A program made the position numbers and the translations under genes. Shown in pieces: positions 1 through 7,992 of a stretch of 56,115 nt of DNA; the first letter of the stretch is position 1, and every line of letters begins with the position of its first letter. The notes below the pieces were generated by a model. It made no database searches, was not told where the DNA came from, and saw nothing but the letters and a program-made list of their open reading frames with translations. Origin of the DNA: a virus; the IMG/VR virus record IMGVR_UViG_3300027881_000017, positions 1-56,115 of that record, one strand, 5' to 3'.

Positions 1-1505
1 TACCAGATGCTTTAGAGATTGACGTAAATGATTCGGCAATAGCGGTTGACGTTCCATCTTTACCAGATTATTTAGAAGTAAATGTTAATGAACAACCGGT
101 TGTTACCGATGTTCCGACAGCATCTTTGCCGGACGCATTAGAGATAGATATAAATGAACCGGCTGTTCCGGTAGATGTTCTTAATTATTCTGTTGTTGAA
201 CCTGGAAATAAAATAATAAATATTCCCGAACCGGCAGTTGTTTCAGATGTTCCGACAGTATCTTTGCCTGATGCCTTAGAAATCAATGTTTTAGATTCAG
301 TGGTTGCTACCGAAGTAATAACGATTAATGCTGATTTTAATATCGATGTTTCAGACCCTGCAGTTGCTACCGAAGCAATAACAGTTGAAGCCAATTTTAA
401 TATAGAAGTAAGCGATCCAGCGATTGCCGGGGAAGCGATTACGGTTAGACCGTCGATAGGTATTGATATAAGCGATGCTGCGGTTGTGACGGAAGCGGCA
501 ACGATCGATGCAGCGATTGGTGTTGATGTAAATGACCCGGCAATTGCAACTGAATCTCTTTCATTAGAAATAGGTAATTTACAAATAGATGTTATTGATC
601 CTGCACGTACGACAGAATCAATAACTCTTGCAGGACTTATAGGTGCCATTGATCTTAATATATCGGAATCAGTGATTGTCACAGATGTTCCTACAGTGTA
701 TTCTTCTGCCGTAGTAGTTATGTCACTTACTTCTGGCATTGAAGAAACTCTGGCTTTGGATTCTGGTATTGAAGAGACATTGGCTTTGACTTCTGGAATT
801 GCCTCCGGGGTAGAACTTGGTTATGGTATTTTTAATGGGGCGTCTTCTTTTGTTACTGTTGAAGATGATGATGTTTTAACTTTTAGTGCTACGCCGTTTA
901 GTTTTGCTGGATGGATTTGGGTTGATAGCAGCAATAATTTGATAATGCAAAAAGGAAACTCGTCTGGCGACAAAGAATATGTTATTTACATGGGTAGTTC
1001 TCATCAGGTAATTATTGAGTTATTTGACCAAATTAATGGTGGCGATATTGAGCAAACTACAAGCAGCACTTTAACGGCGGGAAGATGGAATCATCTTGTA
1101 GCCACTCATGATGGCGGAACGGCTGCTTCTGGCATAAAGGTGTATATTGACGGGGTTTTAGCGGGTGTATCTACAAATAAAGACACCGGTACGTTTGTTC
1201 AAATGCAGAATGTTGCTGGGGAGGGATTACAAATTGGGTCTGGATATAACACTTTCGGTCTTAGTATTTTTAAGTTCGACGGCAGAATGAAGAATATTAA
1301 ATTATTTAATATCGAACTTACTCAAGATCAAATAGATGAAGAATTTGCAATTGGAACAGTGAATGAAAATCTCGTTGCTCATTATAAATTATATAACGAC
1401 GTAAATGATTCTGGCCCAAATTCACTTGATGGTGTAAATACAGACGTAACTTTTGGTTTCACAGCATATCAATCTTTATTAGAAATTGACAGCAGTTTAT
1501 TATAG
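1..1505 (+). CDS. Repeat-rich tail fibre with C-terminal LamG-like domain (3' part)
   Basis: This is the 3' part of a gene that begins at 54633 and crosses the end of the window; removing the 123-bp overlap gives about 954 residues in total. The frame is open from base 3. Up to about base 700 it encodes imperfect repeats of roughly 18-22 residues with the pattern (I/V)xVxDxAVxT(D/E). About 830-1480 encodes a concanavalin A/LamG-type jelly roll (motifs such as FSFAGWIWV, GRWNHLVATHDG, KVYIDGVLAG, FDGRMKNIKLFN), a fold common in phage receptor-binding fibres. The next gene follows after 8 bases. A host-surface binding role is inferred from the domain and the position between tail-fibre-like and lysis genes. 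Confidence 0.8.
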   Translation, partial: PDALEIDVNDSAIAVDVPSLPDYLEVNVNEQPVVTDVPTASLPDALEIDINEPAVPVDVLNYSVVEPGNKIINIPEPAVVSDVPTVSLPDALEINVLDSVVATEVITINADFNIDVSDPAVATEAITVEANFNIEVSDPAIAGEAITVRPSIGIDISDAAVVTEAATIDAAIGVDVNDPAIATESLSLEIGNLQIDVIDPARTTESITLAGLIGAIDLNISESVIVTDVPTVYSSAVVVMSLTSGIEETLALDSGIEETLALTSGIASGVELGYGIFNGASSFVTVEDDDVLTFSATPFSFAGWIWVDSSNNLIMQKGNSSGDKEYVIYMGSSHQVIIELFDQINGGDIEQTTSSTLTAGRWNHLVATHDGGTAASGIKVYIDGVLAGVSTNKDTGTFVQMQNVAGEGLQIGSGYNTFGLSIFKFDGRMKNIKLFNIELTQDQIDEEFAIGTVNENLVAHYKLYNDVNDSGPNSLDGVNTDVTFGFTAYQSLLEIDSSLL

Positions 1506-1513
1506 GAGAGATT

Positions 1514-1810
1514 ATGGCAGATTATCATGTAGGTCAAGATTTTAGATTAGAACTTGAAACCAATGTTCCTCTGACGGGTGGAACTTTATTAATTAAGTTT
1601 ATAAAACCAGACAAGAAAACTGAAGGATCATTTTCTGCAACGATTAATGGATCAGATGCCAGCAAAATGTACTATGATGTTGATGGGGCGGCTAAAGATT
1701 TAGATCAATCTGGTGAATGGCGGTTTTGGGCGCATGTAGTTTTTGCTGACACAACGATTGGCATCGGTTCAACAGTTGAACAAGTAATAAAAGCAGAAGG
1801 GCAAATATGA
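1514..1810 (+). CDS. Small fibre-associated protein, BppU-N/Ig-like fold suspected
   Basis: 98 residues, with a GGAGAG ribosome binding site just before the ATG. It has the pattern of short phage proteins placed next to fibres (VGQDFRLELETNVPLTG, LIKFIKPD, GEWRFWAHVVF), mainly beta strand, resembling the N-terminal module of baseplate upper proteins. No signal peptide or membrane segment. Its stop overlaps the next start by 4 bases. A structural role beside the fibre is inferred from position and resemblance only. Confidence 0.5.
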   Translation: MADYHVGQDFRLELETNVPLTGGTLLIKFIKPDKKTEGSFSATINGSDASKMYYDVDGAAKDLDQSGEWRFWAHVVFADTTIGIGSTVEQVIKAEGQI

Positions 1811-2109
1811 AAAGTATAATTGGTTACTGGGAGGTTTGGCATTTTGCTTTAGCCATAATTCTTTTTATGTGGGTTTATATAGGCCGATTCCCTTTTGATT
1901 TATTTTGGAAAGTTATTGGTAGAGATCCGTTTAAACAATTAACTCTTTATATAGTAATGGGGATTGCTTTGCTGTGGGAAATCGGAGAAGCCTTTTTTGG
2001 GTTGGGTGCGTACTTGGATTTTAAACATTTTCTTTTAAACAGCTATAAAGATTTAGGCGTGGCGTTAATCGGGAGTTTAATATGTATAATTTTGTTCAAA
2101 GAAGAATAG
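1807..2109 (+). CDS. Small integral membrane protein of the lysis region
   Basis: 100 residues with about three hydrophobic segments (near 9-25, 43-62 and 82-97). The pattern LLWEIGEAFFGL followed by YKDLGVALIGSLI is reminiscent of the VanZ/DUF2238-type membrane fold. It starts inside the stop of the preceding gene (ATGA overlap) and is followed by a lipoprotein and an amidase. A holin-like or host-envelope role is possible but not shown by the sequence. Confidence 0.55.
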   Translation: MKSIIGYWEVWHFALAIILFMWVYIGRFPFDLFWKVIGRDPFKQLTLYIVMGIALLWEIGEAFFGLGAYLDFKHFLLNSYKDLGVALIGSLICIILFKEE

Positions 2110-2117
2110 GAGAGAAA

Positions 2118-2561
2118 ATGAAAAAGGTAATTGTACTTTTATTGGTGCTTGTAGTTGCTGCTGCTTGTCAGCCTACTATGAAACTTGGATTCAGATGGGA
2201 TAAAAACACAGAGGAGGATATGGATCACTATGATCTTTTTACTTTAACCTTATCCGATAGTGCTGGATTTTTTGCTTTGACAACCTGGCCTGCAGATACA
2301 TCTGTTAAAAATGTCTATGTAGATTCTATAATTCACATGCCAAATCTATTAGCAACGATGGCGCATATTTATAGTCCCATTGATTCCATGGTGTATGAGT
2401 GGAATAAGAGGATGGAACAAAAATACTTGCGTGGCTATATTTTGGCCGCAGATTCATCCGGCAATACTTCTGCCCTCGCACCGTCTATTAATATTATATA
2501 TGTTGGTGATCGAGATGGTCCTGATATACCGACTCAAAATTTTGTATTTCCGAGGAAATAA
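2118..2561 (+). CDS. FN3-like lipoprotein (paralogue of 40087-40467)
   Basis: I start it at the ATG at 2118, which has an AGGAGAG site upstream and gives a textbook lipoprotein signal peptide (MKK, hydrophobic core, lipobox VVAAAC, Cys about residue 18); the upstream ATG at 2082 would bury it. The mature part looks like one fibronectin type III domain: GFRWDKNTEEDMDHYDLF at its start and GYILAADSSGNTSALAPS near its end. A second gene at 40087 has the same plan. Lipoproteins of this kind can act in superinfection exclusion or as spanin partners; both are inference. It sits immediately upstream of the amidase. Confidence 0.65.
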   Translation: MKKVIVLLLVLVVAAACQPTMKLGFRWDKNTEEDMDHYDLFTLTLSDSAGFFALTTWPADTSVKNVYVDSIIHMPNLLATMAHIYSPIDSMVYEWNKRMEQKYLRGYILAADSSGNTSALAPSINIIYVGDRDGPDIPTQNFVFPRK

Positions 2562-3134
2562 ATGTCAGGATTTTTTAAAATAAAATGGTGGCCGAGAAAA
2601 ATTAAAGTTAAGATTAAGAAGGAAGTGCCTGTGATTAATTTTGACGAGTATTATCAGAGTCCTAATTTCAGCAAGCGTAAATCTGAAATCGATAGTATCA
2701 TTATTCATCATACTGCTGGTACGTTTCCTGGGTGCGCTAAATGGTTGAGCATGGCAGAGTCTAAAGTGTCTGCTCATATTGTAATAACTCAGGACGGCAA
2801 TACTTATAGATTGGTTGCTGAGCATAATCGAGCGTGGCACGCAGGCAGAGGATCTTTCGATGCGAACAAAGATGGCATAATCTCACCGGCAGAAAAGTTT
2901 TGGAACGACCATTCTATTGGTATTGAACTTGAGGCGGTGAAGCCGTATAGTTATTCCGAAGATCAATTGGACGCATTAACCAGGCTGGTTTATTATTATG
3001 TGTACGAATATCATAGTATTAAGATTGAACAAATTTTAGGCCATAAAGAAATTGCTCCTGACAGGAAAATTGATCCGGCTAATTTTGATATGGATGAGTT
3101 TAGAGAAAAAATAAACAGGTGGAAAAACGGATGA
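2562..3134 (+). CDS. N-acetylmuramoyl-L-alanine amidase (Amidase_2/PGRP), endolysin
   Basis: 190 residues. The Amidase_2 fold is clear: IIIHHTAG (His49/50), SAHIVITQDG (70-79), RAWHAG (90-95), SIGIELE (118-124), LGHKEIAPDRKIDP (159-172). The zinc and catalytic set matches AmiD-type enzymes: His49 or 50, His161, Asp171, with Lys169 two residues before the Asp. There is no signal peptide, so it needs a holin to reach the wall. Residues 100-111 (DANKDGIISPAE) fit an EF-hand calcium loop, unusual here. The first 25 residues are basic. It starts directly after the lipoprotein stop and overlaps the next gene by ATGA. Confidence 0.92.
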   Translation: MSGFFKIKWWPRKIKVKIKKEVPVINFDEYYQSPNFSKRKSEIDSIIIHHTAGTFPGCAKWLSMAESKVSAHIVITQDGNTYRLVAEHNRAWHAGRGSFDANKDGIISPAEKFWNDHSIGIELEAVKPYSYSEDQLDALTRLVYYYVYEYHSIKIEQILGHKEIAPDRKIDPANFDMDEFREKINRWKNG

Positions 3135-3493
3135 AAGAATATTTTGTTGTATGTTTACTCGCTATGTTGATTGGAACTTTAGACTACCTTTTGAAGGGCA
3201 CTGTGGTTTGGAAAGATTTGCCGAAACTTTTTCAAGGAATGAGTTGGCACAGCACAATGGCAGGGTTGTATTTCATTGTAGTTTTCTTTTATGCTTATTC
3301 ACATGGACAATGGATATTTTTAATTGGGTGGCTGGGGATTATAAACGAAGACTTTTGGTTTTGGATTATTCGTTGGGCAGTTGAAGATCGGATTAGTTTT
3401 ATTCCTGTGTTCAAATGGCTGACGCTCCGAATATATATATTCATATTGGCCGTATGCAATATTATAATGCTCATGGCATTTAACTTAACTTAA
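3131..3493 (+). CDS. Membrane protein of the lysis cassette
   Basis: 120 residues from the ATG at 3131, chosen because it overlaps the amidase stop (ATGA) and has AGGTGG 8 bases upstream. It has about four hydrophobic segments (near 3-20, 38-57, 62-80 and 96-115) rich in Trp and Phe. No family recognised. Its position between the amidase and a holin-like gene suggests a lysis or envelope role. Confidence 0.55.
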   Translation: MKEYFVVCLLAMLIGTLDYLLKGTVVWKDLPKLFQGMSWHSTMAGLYFIVVFFYAYSHGQWIFLIGWLGIINEDFWFWIIRWAVEDRISFIPVFKWLTLRIYIFILAVCNIIMLMAFNLT

Positions 3494-3503
3494 GGAGGTA
3501 TGT

Positions 3504-3857
3504 ATGTTTGCTCGTAGAATTTTTATAACCATCCTGGCAATCTTATTTATTTTTGCAGTCGGGATTTTATTTGCACAGGAATTTCCAGAGGAGGGATTTA
3601 ATTGGGCATCTCTTGGCGTGAACGTTGGAATAATTGGTGCGATCATCGCGATAGTACAGATCTTTAAAAAGTACATCCCGGTGAAGTTTGTTGTGTTTGC
3701 ACCGATCGTGTTATCTGTAGCAGCATTCTTTGTAATGGGCGGGGATCAGCCTACTGAAAATGTTTTATATTGGGCAGCCGCCGCAGGTTACTTATGGAAA
3801 ATTGCCAACAAGATAACGCCAGACGGGATACTTAAAACGAAAGCAGAATTGGAGTAA
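3504..3857 (+). CDS. Putative holin
   Basis: 117 residues with a strong AAGGAGGT site. Hydrophobic segments lie at about 5-24 (possibly cleaved after LFAQ), 36-53 and 62-79, followed by a charged C-terminus. Size, two to three membrane spans and position two genes after the amidase fit a holin, but no holin family signature is visible. The stop overlaps the next ATG by one base (TAATG). Confidence 0.5.
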   Translation: MFARRIFITILAILFIFAVGILFAQEFPEEGFNWASLGVNVGIIGAIIAIVQIFKKYIPVKFVVFAPIVLSVAAFFVMGGDQPTENVLYWAAAAGYLWKIANKITPDGILKTKAELE

Positions 3858-4417
3858 TGATGAATAAGCAGATCACTACATATTTGATTGTTGGTATACT
3901 TTGTATAGTAATTGGTCTGCTTCTGCATCCGGTATTTTTTGAGAAGACGGAGCCACCGATTGTAATACCAGTGGCTCCTGATTCTACCTTTATGACAGGA
4001 GCGCCGGATACAGTTTGGACAGAAGCAGAGATAATTTATGTACCAAAATATACTTACCGGGACACCGGCTCAACAAGATATGACACAGTGAGAGAAACAA
4101 CCTATGTTGCTGTCGAACGTACTGTGATTAATAGTTATAAATATTTTAAACATAGCGATTTTACGACAAGTAAAATTTGGACAAAAAGCGCAGGGGAAGT
4201 TTTTGATATTGATAATGAAGTAATTGTTGAATGGCAAGAACATTATGAAGCAGAATATGAACCACAAATAAAAGCAGATATTAAAAGACGCAATGAAAAT
4301 AATTTACTTAAAGCAACCGCAGCGATGGCCTTAGCAGCAGGTGGAGCAGCTACCGGAGAATGGGAAATTGCCTTGGTCGGAATTGGCCTGGGCGGAATTG
4401 TTATTATAGCATTTTAA
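3857..4417 (+). CDS. Bitopic membrane protein of the lysis cassette
   Basis: 186 residues. An N-terminal membrane segment (about 8-27) is followed by a Pro-rich linker (PPIVIPVAPDSTF), a charged extramembrane region (40-150) and a Gly/Ala-rich hydrophobic C-terminus (152-186). The end-anchored plan with a periplasm-sized middle could bridge the envelope like a spanin, but I do not recognise a family. Two in-frame ATGs (3857, 3860) are possible starts. Confidence 0.5.
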   Translation: MMNKQITTYLIVGILCIVIGLLLHPVFFEKTEPPIVIPVAPDSTFMTGAPDTVWTEAEIIYVPKYTYRDTGSTRYDTVRETTYVAVERTVINSYKYFKHSDFTTSKIWTKSAGEVFDIDNEVIVEWQEHYEAEYEPQIKADIKRRNENNLLKATAAMALAAGGAATGEWEIALVGIGLGGIVIIAF

Positions 4418-4427
4418 AGGAGTAAAA

Positions 4428-4793
4428 TTGGAAAAAAGAAGAGACGATAGTGGTTATAATAAACGACGGGTTTTTGATATTAAGACCATTATTGTAATAA
4501 TGACAGCCCTATTTGGTAGTAGCGGAATTACGGGGTTAACTTCGTATTTAACTGATCCGAATATAGAACTTCAGATGAAGGTGTCTGCTATTGAGCAAGA
4601 GGAGAAATTACACTATACAGAGATTACCGCTAAAGCGGAAAACCAAGATACGCGAATGGAAAATTATATAAAAGCGCACGACAACGAAGTTCAATTAAGG
4701 CAACAATTAACCGACCAGGAGTTTGAACATATAAAAGAATTACTCCAAGAAATAAAAACGGATGTAAAATCTATAAAGAATGGCAGGCCATAA
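4428..4793 (+). CDS. Membrane-anchored coiled-coil protein, i-spanin candidate
   Basis: 121 residues from a TTG start at 4428, chosen because AAAGGAG lies 5 bases upstream. It has a basic N-terminus, one membrane segment (about 18-42), then a long charged helix (50-117) with heptad-like spacing. This N-in, coiled-coil-out layout is that of Rz-type inner-membrane spanin subunits; the lipoprotein at 2118 could be its outer-membrane partner (inference). The stop overlaps the next start by one base. Confidence 0.5.
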   Translation: MEKRRDDSGYNKRRVFDIKTIIVIMTALFGSSGITGLTSYLTDPNIELQMKVSAIEQEEKLHYTEITAKAENQDTRMENYIKAHDNEVQLRQQLTDQEFEHIKELLQEIKTDVKSIKNGRP

Positions 4794-5740
4794 TGTATGA
4801 AATGGTTACATTGAAAGAAGTCAAGGCGTGGTTAGATATTGAGTTGACGAACTCAGATAGCAACGTGGCGCTTAATTATATGATTGATTCGGTGACGAAG
4901 TTCATCGAAACATATATAAATAAGCAAGTGATTACCAGGCCATATACCGAGTTCCAGGACGGGGATAGACAAAGGAATTTGCTAACTAAATTTTATCCGA
5001 TATACAGTGTTACAAGCTTGCATGATGACCCAGGTCATGATTACGGTTCTAATGAATTAATAGCAACTGATGATTATCGAGTATATTATGATCATGGCGA
5101 GATTAAACTCACAGAGGGCGAAGGCAAATTTTTTGCCGGCCAGCAGAACATTAAACTGGTATACCGAGCAGGATTGTCAAGGTATCAACTTGTAGATGAG
5201 GCAAACAACTATATTGATATTAAGGAAAGTTCTTCAGGCACAGATTATGCTATTGAGGTTGCGCCCGCCACAACTCCGTTCGGTAAGTTTGAAGGGTATG
5301 ATGCCGAAGGACTTGCGACAGCGATAGCTGCGGCCTTGAATGCTTCTGCGGATTTGGCTTTGGCTTATACTGTTTTTTATAACCAGTCAAGTAAAAAATT
5401 TACTTTTTCTTCAGGCACTGATTTCGATTTGAAGTGGTTCTCCGGTGCCAGCAGTTTAAAAAACATGGCAGAACTTTTAGGGTTCAGCACGAGTACAGAT
5501 ACGCAAGACGGGACAAGTCATTTAAGTATAGGGACAGATGCATTTACCGGTGTTCCAGATGATTTAAAAGTTGCTGCCCTTCAAATTATAGATTTCCTAC
5601 ACAATGAAAGTGCAGCGGGTAAAGGGAATTTGACTCAGAAAAAAACAATATTGCCTCACGGGGAAGGAACCATGGAATTTATAAAAGATATGCCAGTCGA
5701 GGCAAAGCGAATTTTAGATAGTTATTCAGGAGCAATATAG
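4793..5740 (+). CDS. Head-tail connector (gp6-like) with an inserted domain
   Basis: 315 residues. The N-terminal part (VTLKEVKAWLDIE, DSVTKFIETYINKQV, up to about 125) and the C-terminal part (DDLKVAALQIIDFLHNES, VEAKRILDSYSG) match the helical HK97 gp6-like connector, normally about 100-200 residues. Between about residues 128 and 245 sits an extra beta-rich domain (YDAEGLATAIAAALN, VFYNQSSKKFTFSSG, LGFSTSTD). A related domain occurs in the tail-tube protein at 7993. It forms the ring between portal and tail in the family. Confidence 0.72.
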   Translation: MYEMVTLKEVKAWLDIELTNSDSNVALNYMIDSVTKFIETYINKQVITRPYTEFQDGDRQRNLLTKFYPIYSVTSLHDDPGHDYGSNELIATDDYRVYYDHGEIKLTEGEGKFFAGQQNIKLVYRAGLSRYQLVDEANNYIDIKESSSGTDYAIEVAPATTPFGKFEGYDAEGLATAIAAALNASADLALAYTVFYNQSSKKFTFSSGTDFDLKWFSGASSLKNMAELLGFSTSTDTQDGTSHLSIGTDAFTGVPDDLKVAALQIIDFLHNESAAGKGNLTQKKTILPHGEGTMEFIKDMPVEAKRILDSYSGAI

Positions 5741-6243
5741 TGCCAGTAACTATGACGGTTGATCAAAAAGATATGATTCGAATGTTTCGTCGGCTTCAAA
5801 CTATTTCTCCAGAGATGGTTAGAATTGGTTTAATTGAATCCATGGAGCATGTTGGATTAAAAGCTGTGTCAAAATACATGAAAGTACGTTCCGTGGTGGA
5901 TGCCGCAACCGGCAGAACAGGAAAAAGAAAAAGCGCAGGAGAAAAATTAGGCGTAGTAACATCGCGGTTAGCACGTAGTATCTTGGGCAAAGAAAGCACT
6001 CACGGCCAAGAAAGCATAAGAAGGATTGTTTTTGATGGTAAAGATATGATTGCTGAGATAGGCAGTAAAGTTCCTTATGCCGCAATCCATGAATACGGTG
6101 GTAAGGCCGGTAGAAATAAGTCGGTTCGGATTCCTCAGCGAGCATATTTGAATCCAGCCATTGATGATAGCGATACAGCTATCTTTAAAATCATGAAAAC
6201 TAAACTCGACATAGCGGTAAGGATGGCTGAACGTGGCGTCTAA
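5740..6243 (+). CDS. Head-closure / tail-completion protein, HK97 gp10-like
   Basis: 167 residues from a GTG overlapping the previous stop (TAGTG). The C-terminal half has the signature AEIGSKVPYAAIHEYGGK and RIPQRAYLNPAI, typical of the HK97 gp10 / Mu gpG-type morphogenesis family. These proteins act at the head-tail joint. It lies between the connector and the tail terminator, the usual order. Confidence 0.78.
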   Translation: MPVTMTVDQKDMIRMFRRLQTISPEMVRIGLIESMEHVGLKAVSKYMKVRSVVDAATGRTGKRKSAGEKLGVVTSRLARSILGKESTHGQESIRRIVFDGKDMIAEIGSKVPYAAIHEYGGKAGRNKSVRIPQRAYLNPAIDDSDTAIFKIMKTKLDIAVRMAERGV

Positions 6244-6706
6244 AAGAGCACAGATTTTATCTGCAATAAAAACAAAATTACAAACGATAGCACACTCAGC
6301 TGGATATAACGATACAGTTAAAAAGGTTTCTTATGGTTACATTCCATATAGTAAAGTTAATCAATATCCAACTGTTTGCTTAATACCACTTGATGGAATT
6401 TTTGAGCCATTGACTAATGATGAATATACTTCTGGAACTGGAAGAAATACTACTGACGGCTGGCCGATTGCAGTGATCAGTTATGTGAAAAATAAAGTAG
6501 GCGAAGAAGAATTATCTGATAGCCGGGAAAATATGATTGAAGATGTAGCGAAAGCAATTATGCTTGACCGGCATCTTGGTCTTCCCGCTTTTGTCCATAC
6601 CACGTATTATGTTAGTTGTGAAGGGACATTAGATCTTGAGGATAGTGTGGCCACAATAACTCAAATTTTTAGTGTGAAATATGATTTTGATATAACAACA
6701 CCATGA
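6233..6706 (+). CDS. Tail terminator-like protein
   Basis: 157 residues from a GTG start that overlaps the previous gene by 11 bases. Size, order and features (N-terminal helix RAQILSAIKTKLQTI, YPTVCLIPLDG, then VSCEGTLDLEDSVATITQIFSVKYDF) fit phage tail-completion proteins of the gpU/DUF3168 type, which cap the tail tube. The call rests mostly on position directly before the tail-tube genes. Confidence 0.6.
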   Translation: MASKRAQILSAIKTKLQTIAHSAGYNDTVKKVSYGYIPYSKVNQYPTVCLIPLDGIFEPLTNDEYTSGTGRNTTDGWPIAVISYVKNKVGEEELSDSRENMIEDVAKAIMLDRHLGLPAFVHTTYYVSCEGTLDLEDSVATITQIFSVKYDFDITTP

Positions 6707-6924
6707 TAATAAAAAAGAAAATACAAGAAAAGATCAAGGCTGTTAGATGTTTTAATATTATATCTAATGACGGTGATCCTAAATTTGGTATGGAATGTGA
6801 ACGAAAACTATTATACAAAAATAGCCAAGGCGAAGTTGCAGGAGAGATAAAGTGCTTAAGATGTGGCGCGGTTTATGATATAAAAAACGGTGAATTAATA
6901 TTAATTAACAGTGGAGAAAAATAA
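6703..6924 (+). CDS. Small zinc-finger protein, Com-like
   Basis: 73 residues with Cys16, Cys31 and a CLRC pair at about 50-53. The pattern RC...CERKLLY...GEIKCLRCGAVYDI is like the Com zinc-finger proteins of Mu-like phages, which bind mRNA to switch on translation of a DNA-modification gene; the first Cys pair is more widely spaced here. It overlaps both neighbours by 1-4 bases. Whether it regulates a tail gene or has a structural role is open. Confidence 0.55.
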   Translation: MIIKKKIQEKIKAVRCFNIISNDGDPKFGMECERKLLYKNSQGEVAGEIKCLRCGAVYDIKNGELILINSGEK

Positions 6925-7979
6925 TGAGTACAGGTCAAGGCGTTGCTTCAAGATGCGCGCTTGGTAAAGAATCGAGTTTTGGAACCGCTGTAGCGGTCAC
7001 GGACATCGTTCCGTTTTCAAGCGAGAGTATAAACCGAGCAATACAGCAACTTGAAAAACAATATTTAGATGGCACAGTCGGCCGTAAGGGTTTAAAGAAC
7101 AGCGTCGTTAGTGTTCTTGGTGGATTGGAATGTGAGTTTATATGGGACGAAGAAAGTGGAGATCCTATCGGGCTTGAAAATTTCTTACGTGGATTTTTTG
7201 GAGCCAGTGCCAGAGATGCCGGTAATGGTTTAAACCAGTACAAAACGGCTAATGCGGTTGATGATTTTTACACTATTTGTTTTAATAAGCAAGTCAGTAA
7301 CTGGGAAATTGTTAGTGCAAAAATTAATACCTTAACGATCGCTGGAGAATCTGCGGGCAAGTTCACGCTGGCAGTAGAAATTATTGGATATGATTTATTA
7401 AGAACCGGTGATGGTGGAATTACAAATGCCATTGCAGCGGTAACAGGTCTTTCAAATACCGATGATCCTGCTGCTATGGTGTATGATGATTTGGTGTTTA
7501 GAATCGGCGATCAGGCAAATTCATTGGCTGCTGGCGATCAGTATAAGATTGATAGTTTTGAATTGGTTTGCAATAACAATTTGACAGAGCCGGAATTTTC
7601 AACTATTGATTCAGGCCATACAGACAGTTTGTTAACATTGGAACCGGTTCGCAATGGACAGCGAGAAGTGGATCTGAAAATTACTTTACCAAGATACGAT
7701 TCAGATCAAATTTTTACTTGGTTGAACAATGGGACTGCTCTGCAAGCAGATCTAAAAGTCGCCAGCGGTAGTTATGAATTTAATATGCTTCTGCCAAACG
7801 TTAAAATTGTGGGCGACCCAACGGCAAATATTGGCGGGGCAGAATTAATCAAACCGGAAATTAATATACAGGCACACAGGTTGGCGGCAAAACATGCTTA
7901 TATGACGTACCAGGACAGTGATACTATTGATGATGAGATTGGTATTGAGGCCAAGTCTGGTAGAACCACGCAAGCATAA
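6924..7979 (+). CDS. Tail tube protein (paralogue A)
   Basis: 351 residues. Start MSTGQGVASRCALGKESSFGTAV and the region LLTLEPVRNGQREVDLKITLPRY ... GGAELIKPEINIQA are shared with the next gene, and have the form of siphophage tail-tube proteins (beta-sandwich, GT-rich N-terminus). Probably the main tube subunit, since it lacks the large additions seen in its paralogue. A GGAG site precedes the ATG within the previous gene. Confidence 0.7.
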   Translation: MSTGQGVASRCALGKESSFGTAVAVTDIVPFSSESINRAIQQLEKQYLDGTVGRKGLKNSVVSVLGGLECEFIWDEESGDPIGLENFLRGFFGASARDAGNGLNQYKTANAVDDFYTICFNKQVSNWEIVSAKINTLTIAGESAGKFTLAVEIIGYDLLRTGDGGITNAIAAVTGLSNTDDPAAMVYDDLVFRIGDQANSLAAGDQYKIDSFELVCNNNLTEPEFSTIDSGHTDSLLTLEPVRNGQREVDLKITLPRYDSDQIFTWLNNGTALQADLKVASGSYEFNMLLPNVKIVGDPTANIGGAELIKPEINIQAHRLAAKHAYMTYQDSDTIDDEIGIEAKSGRTTQA

Positions 7980-7992
7980 GGAGAAAAAATAA

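Noticed and set aside
185-739. 184-residue minus-strand frame opposite the fibre repeats
   Set aside because: Its periodic sequence is simply the complement of the repeat array in the real gene.
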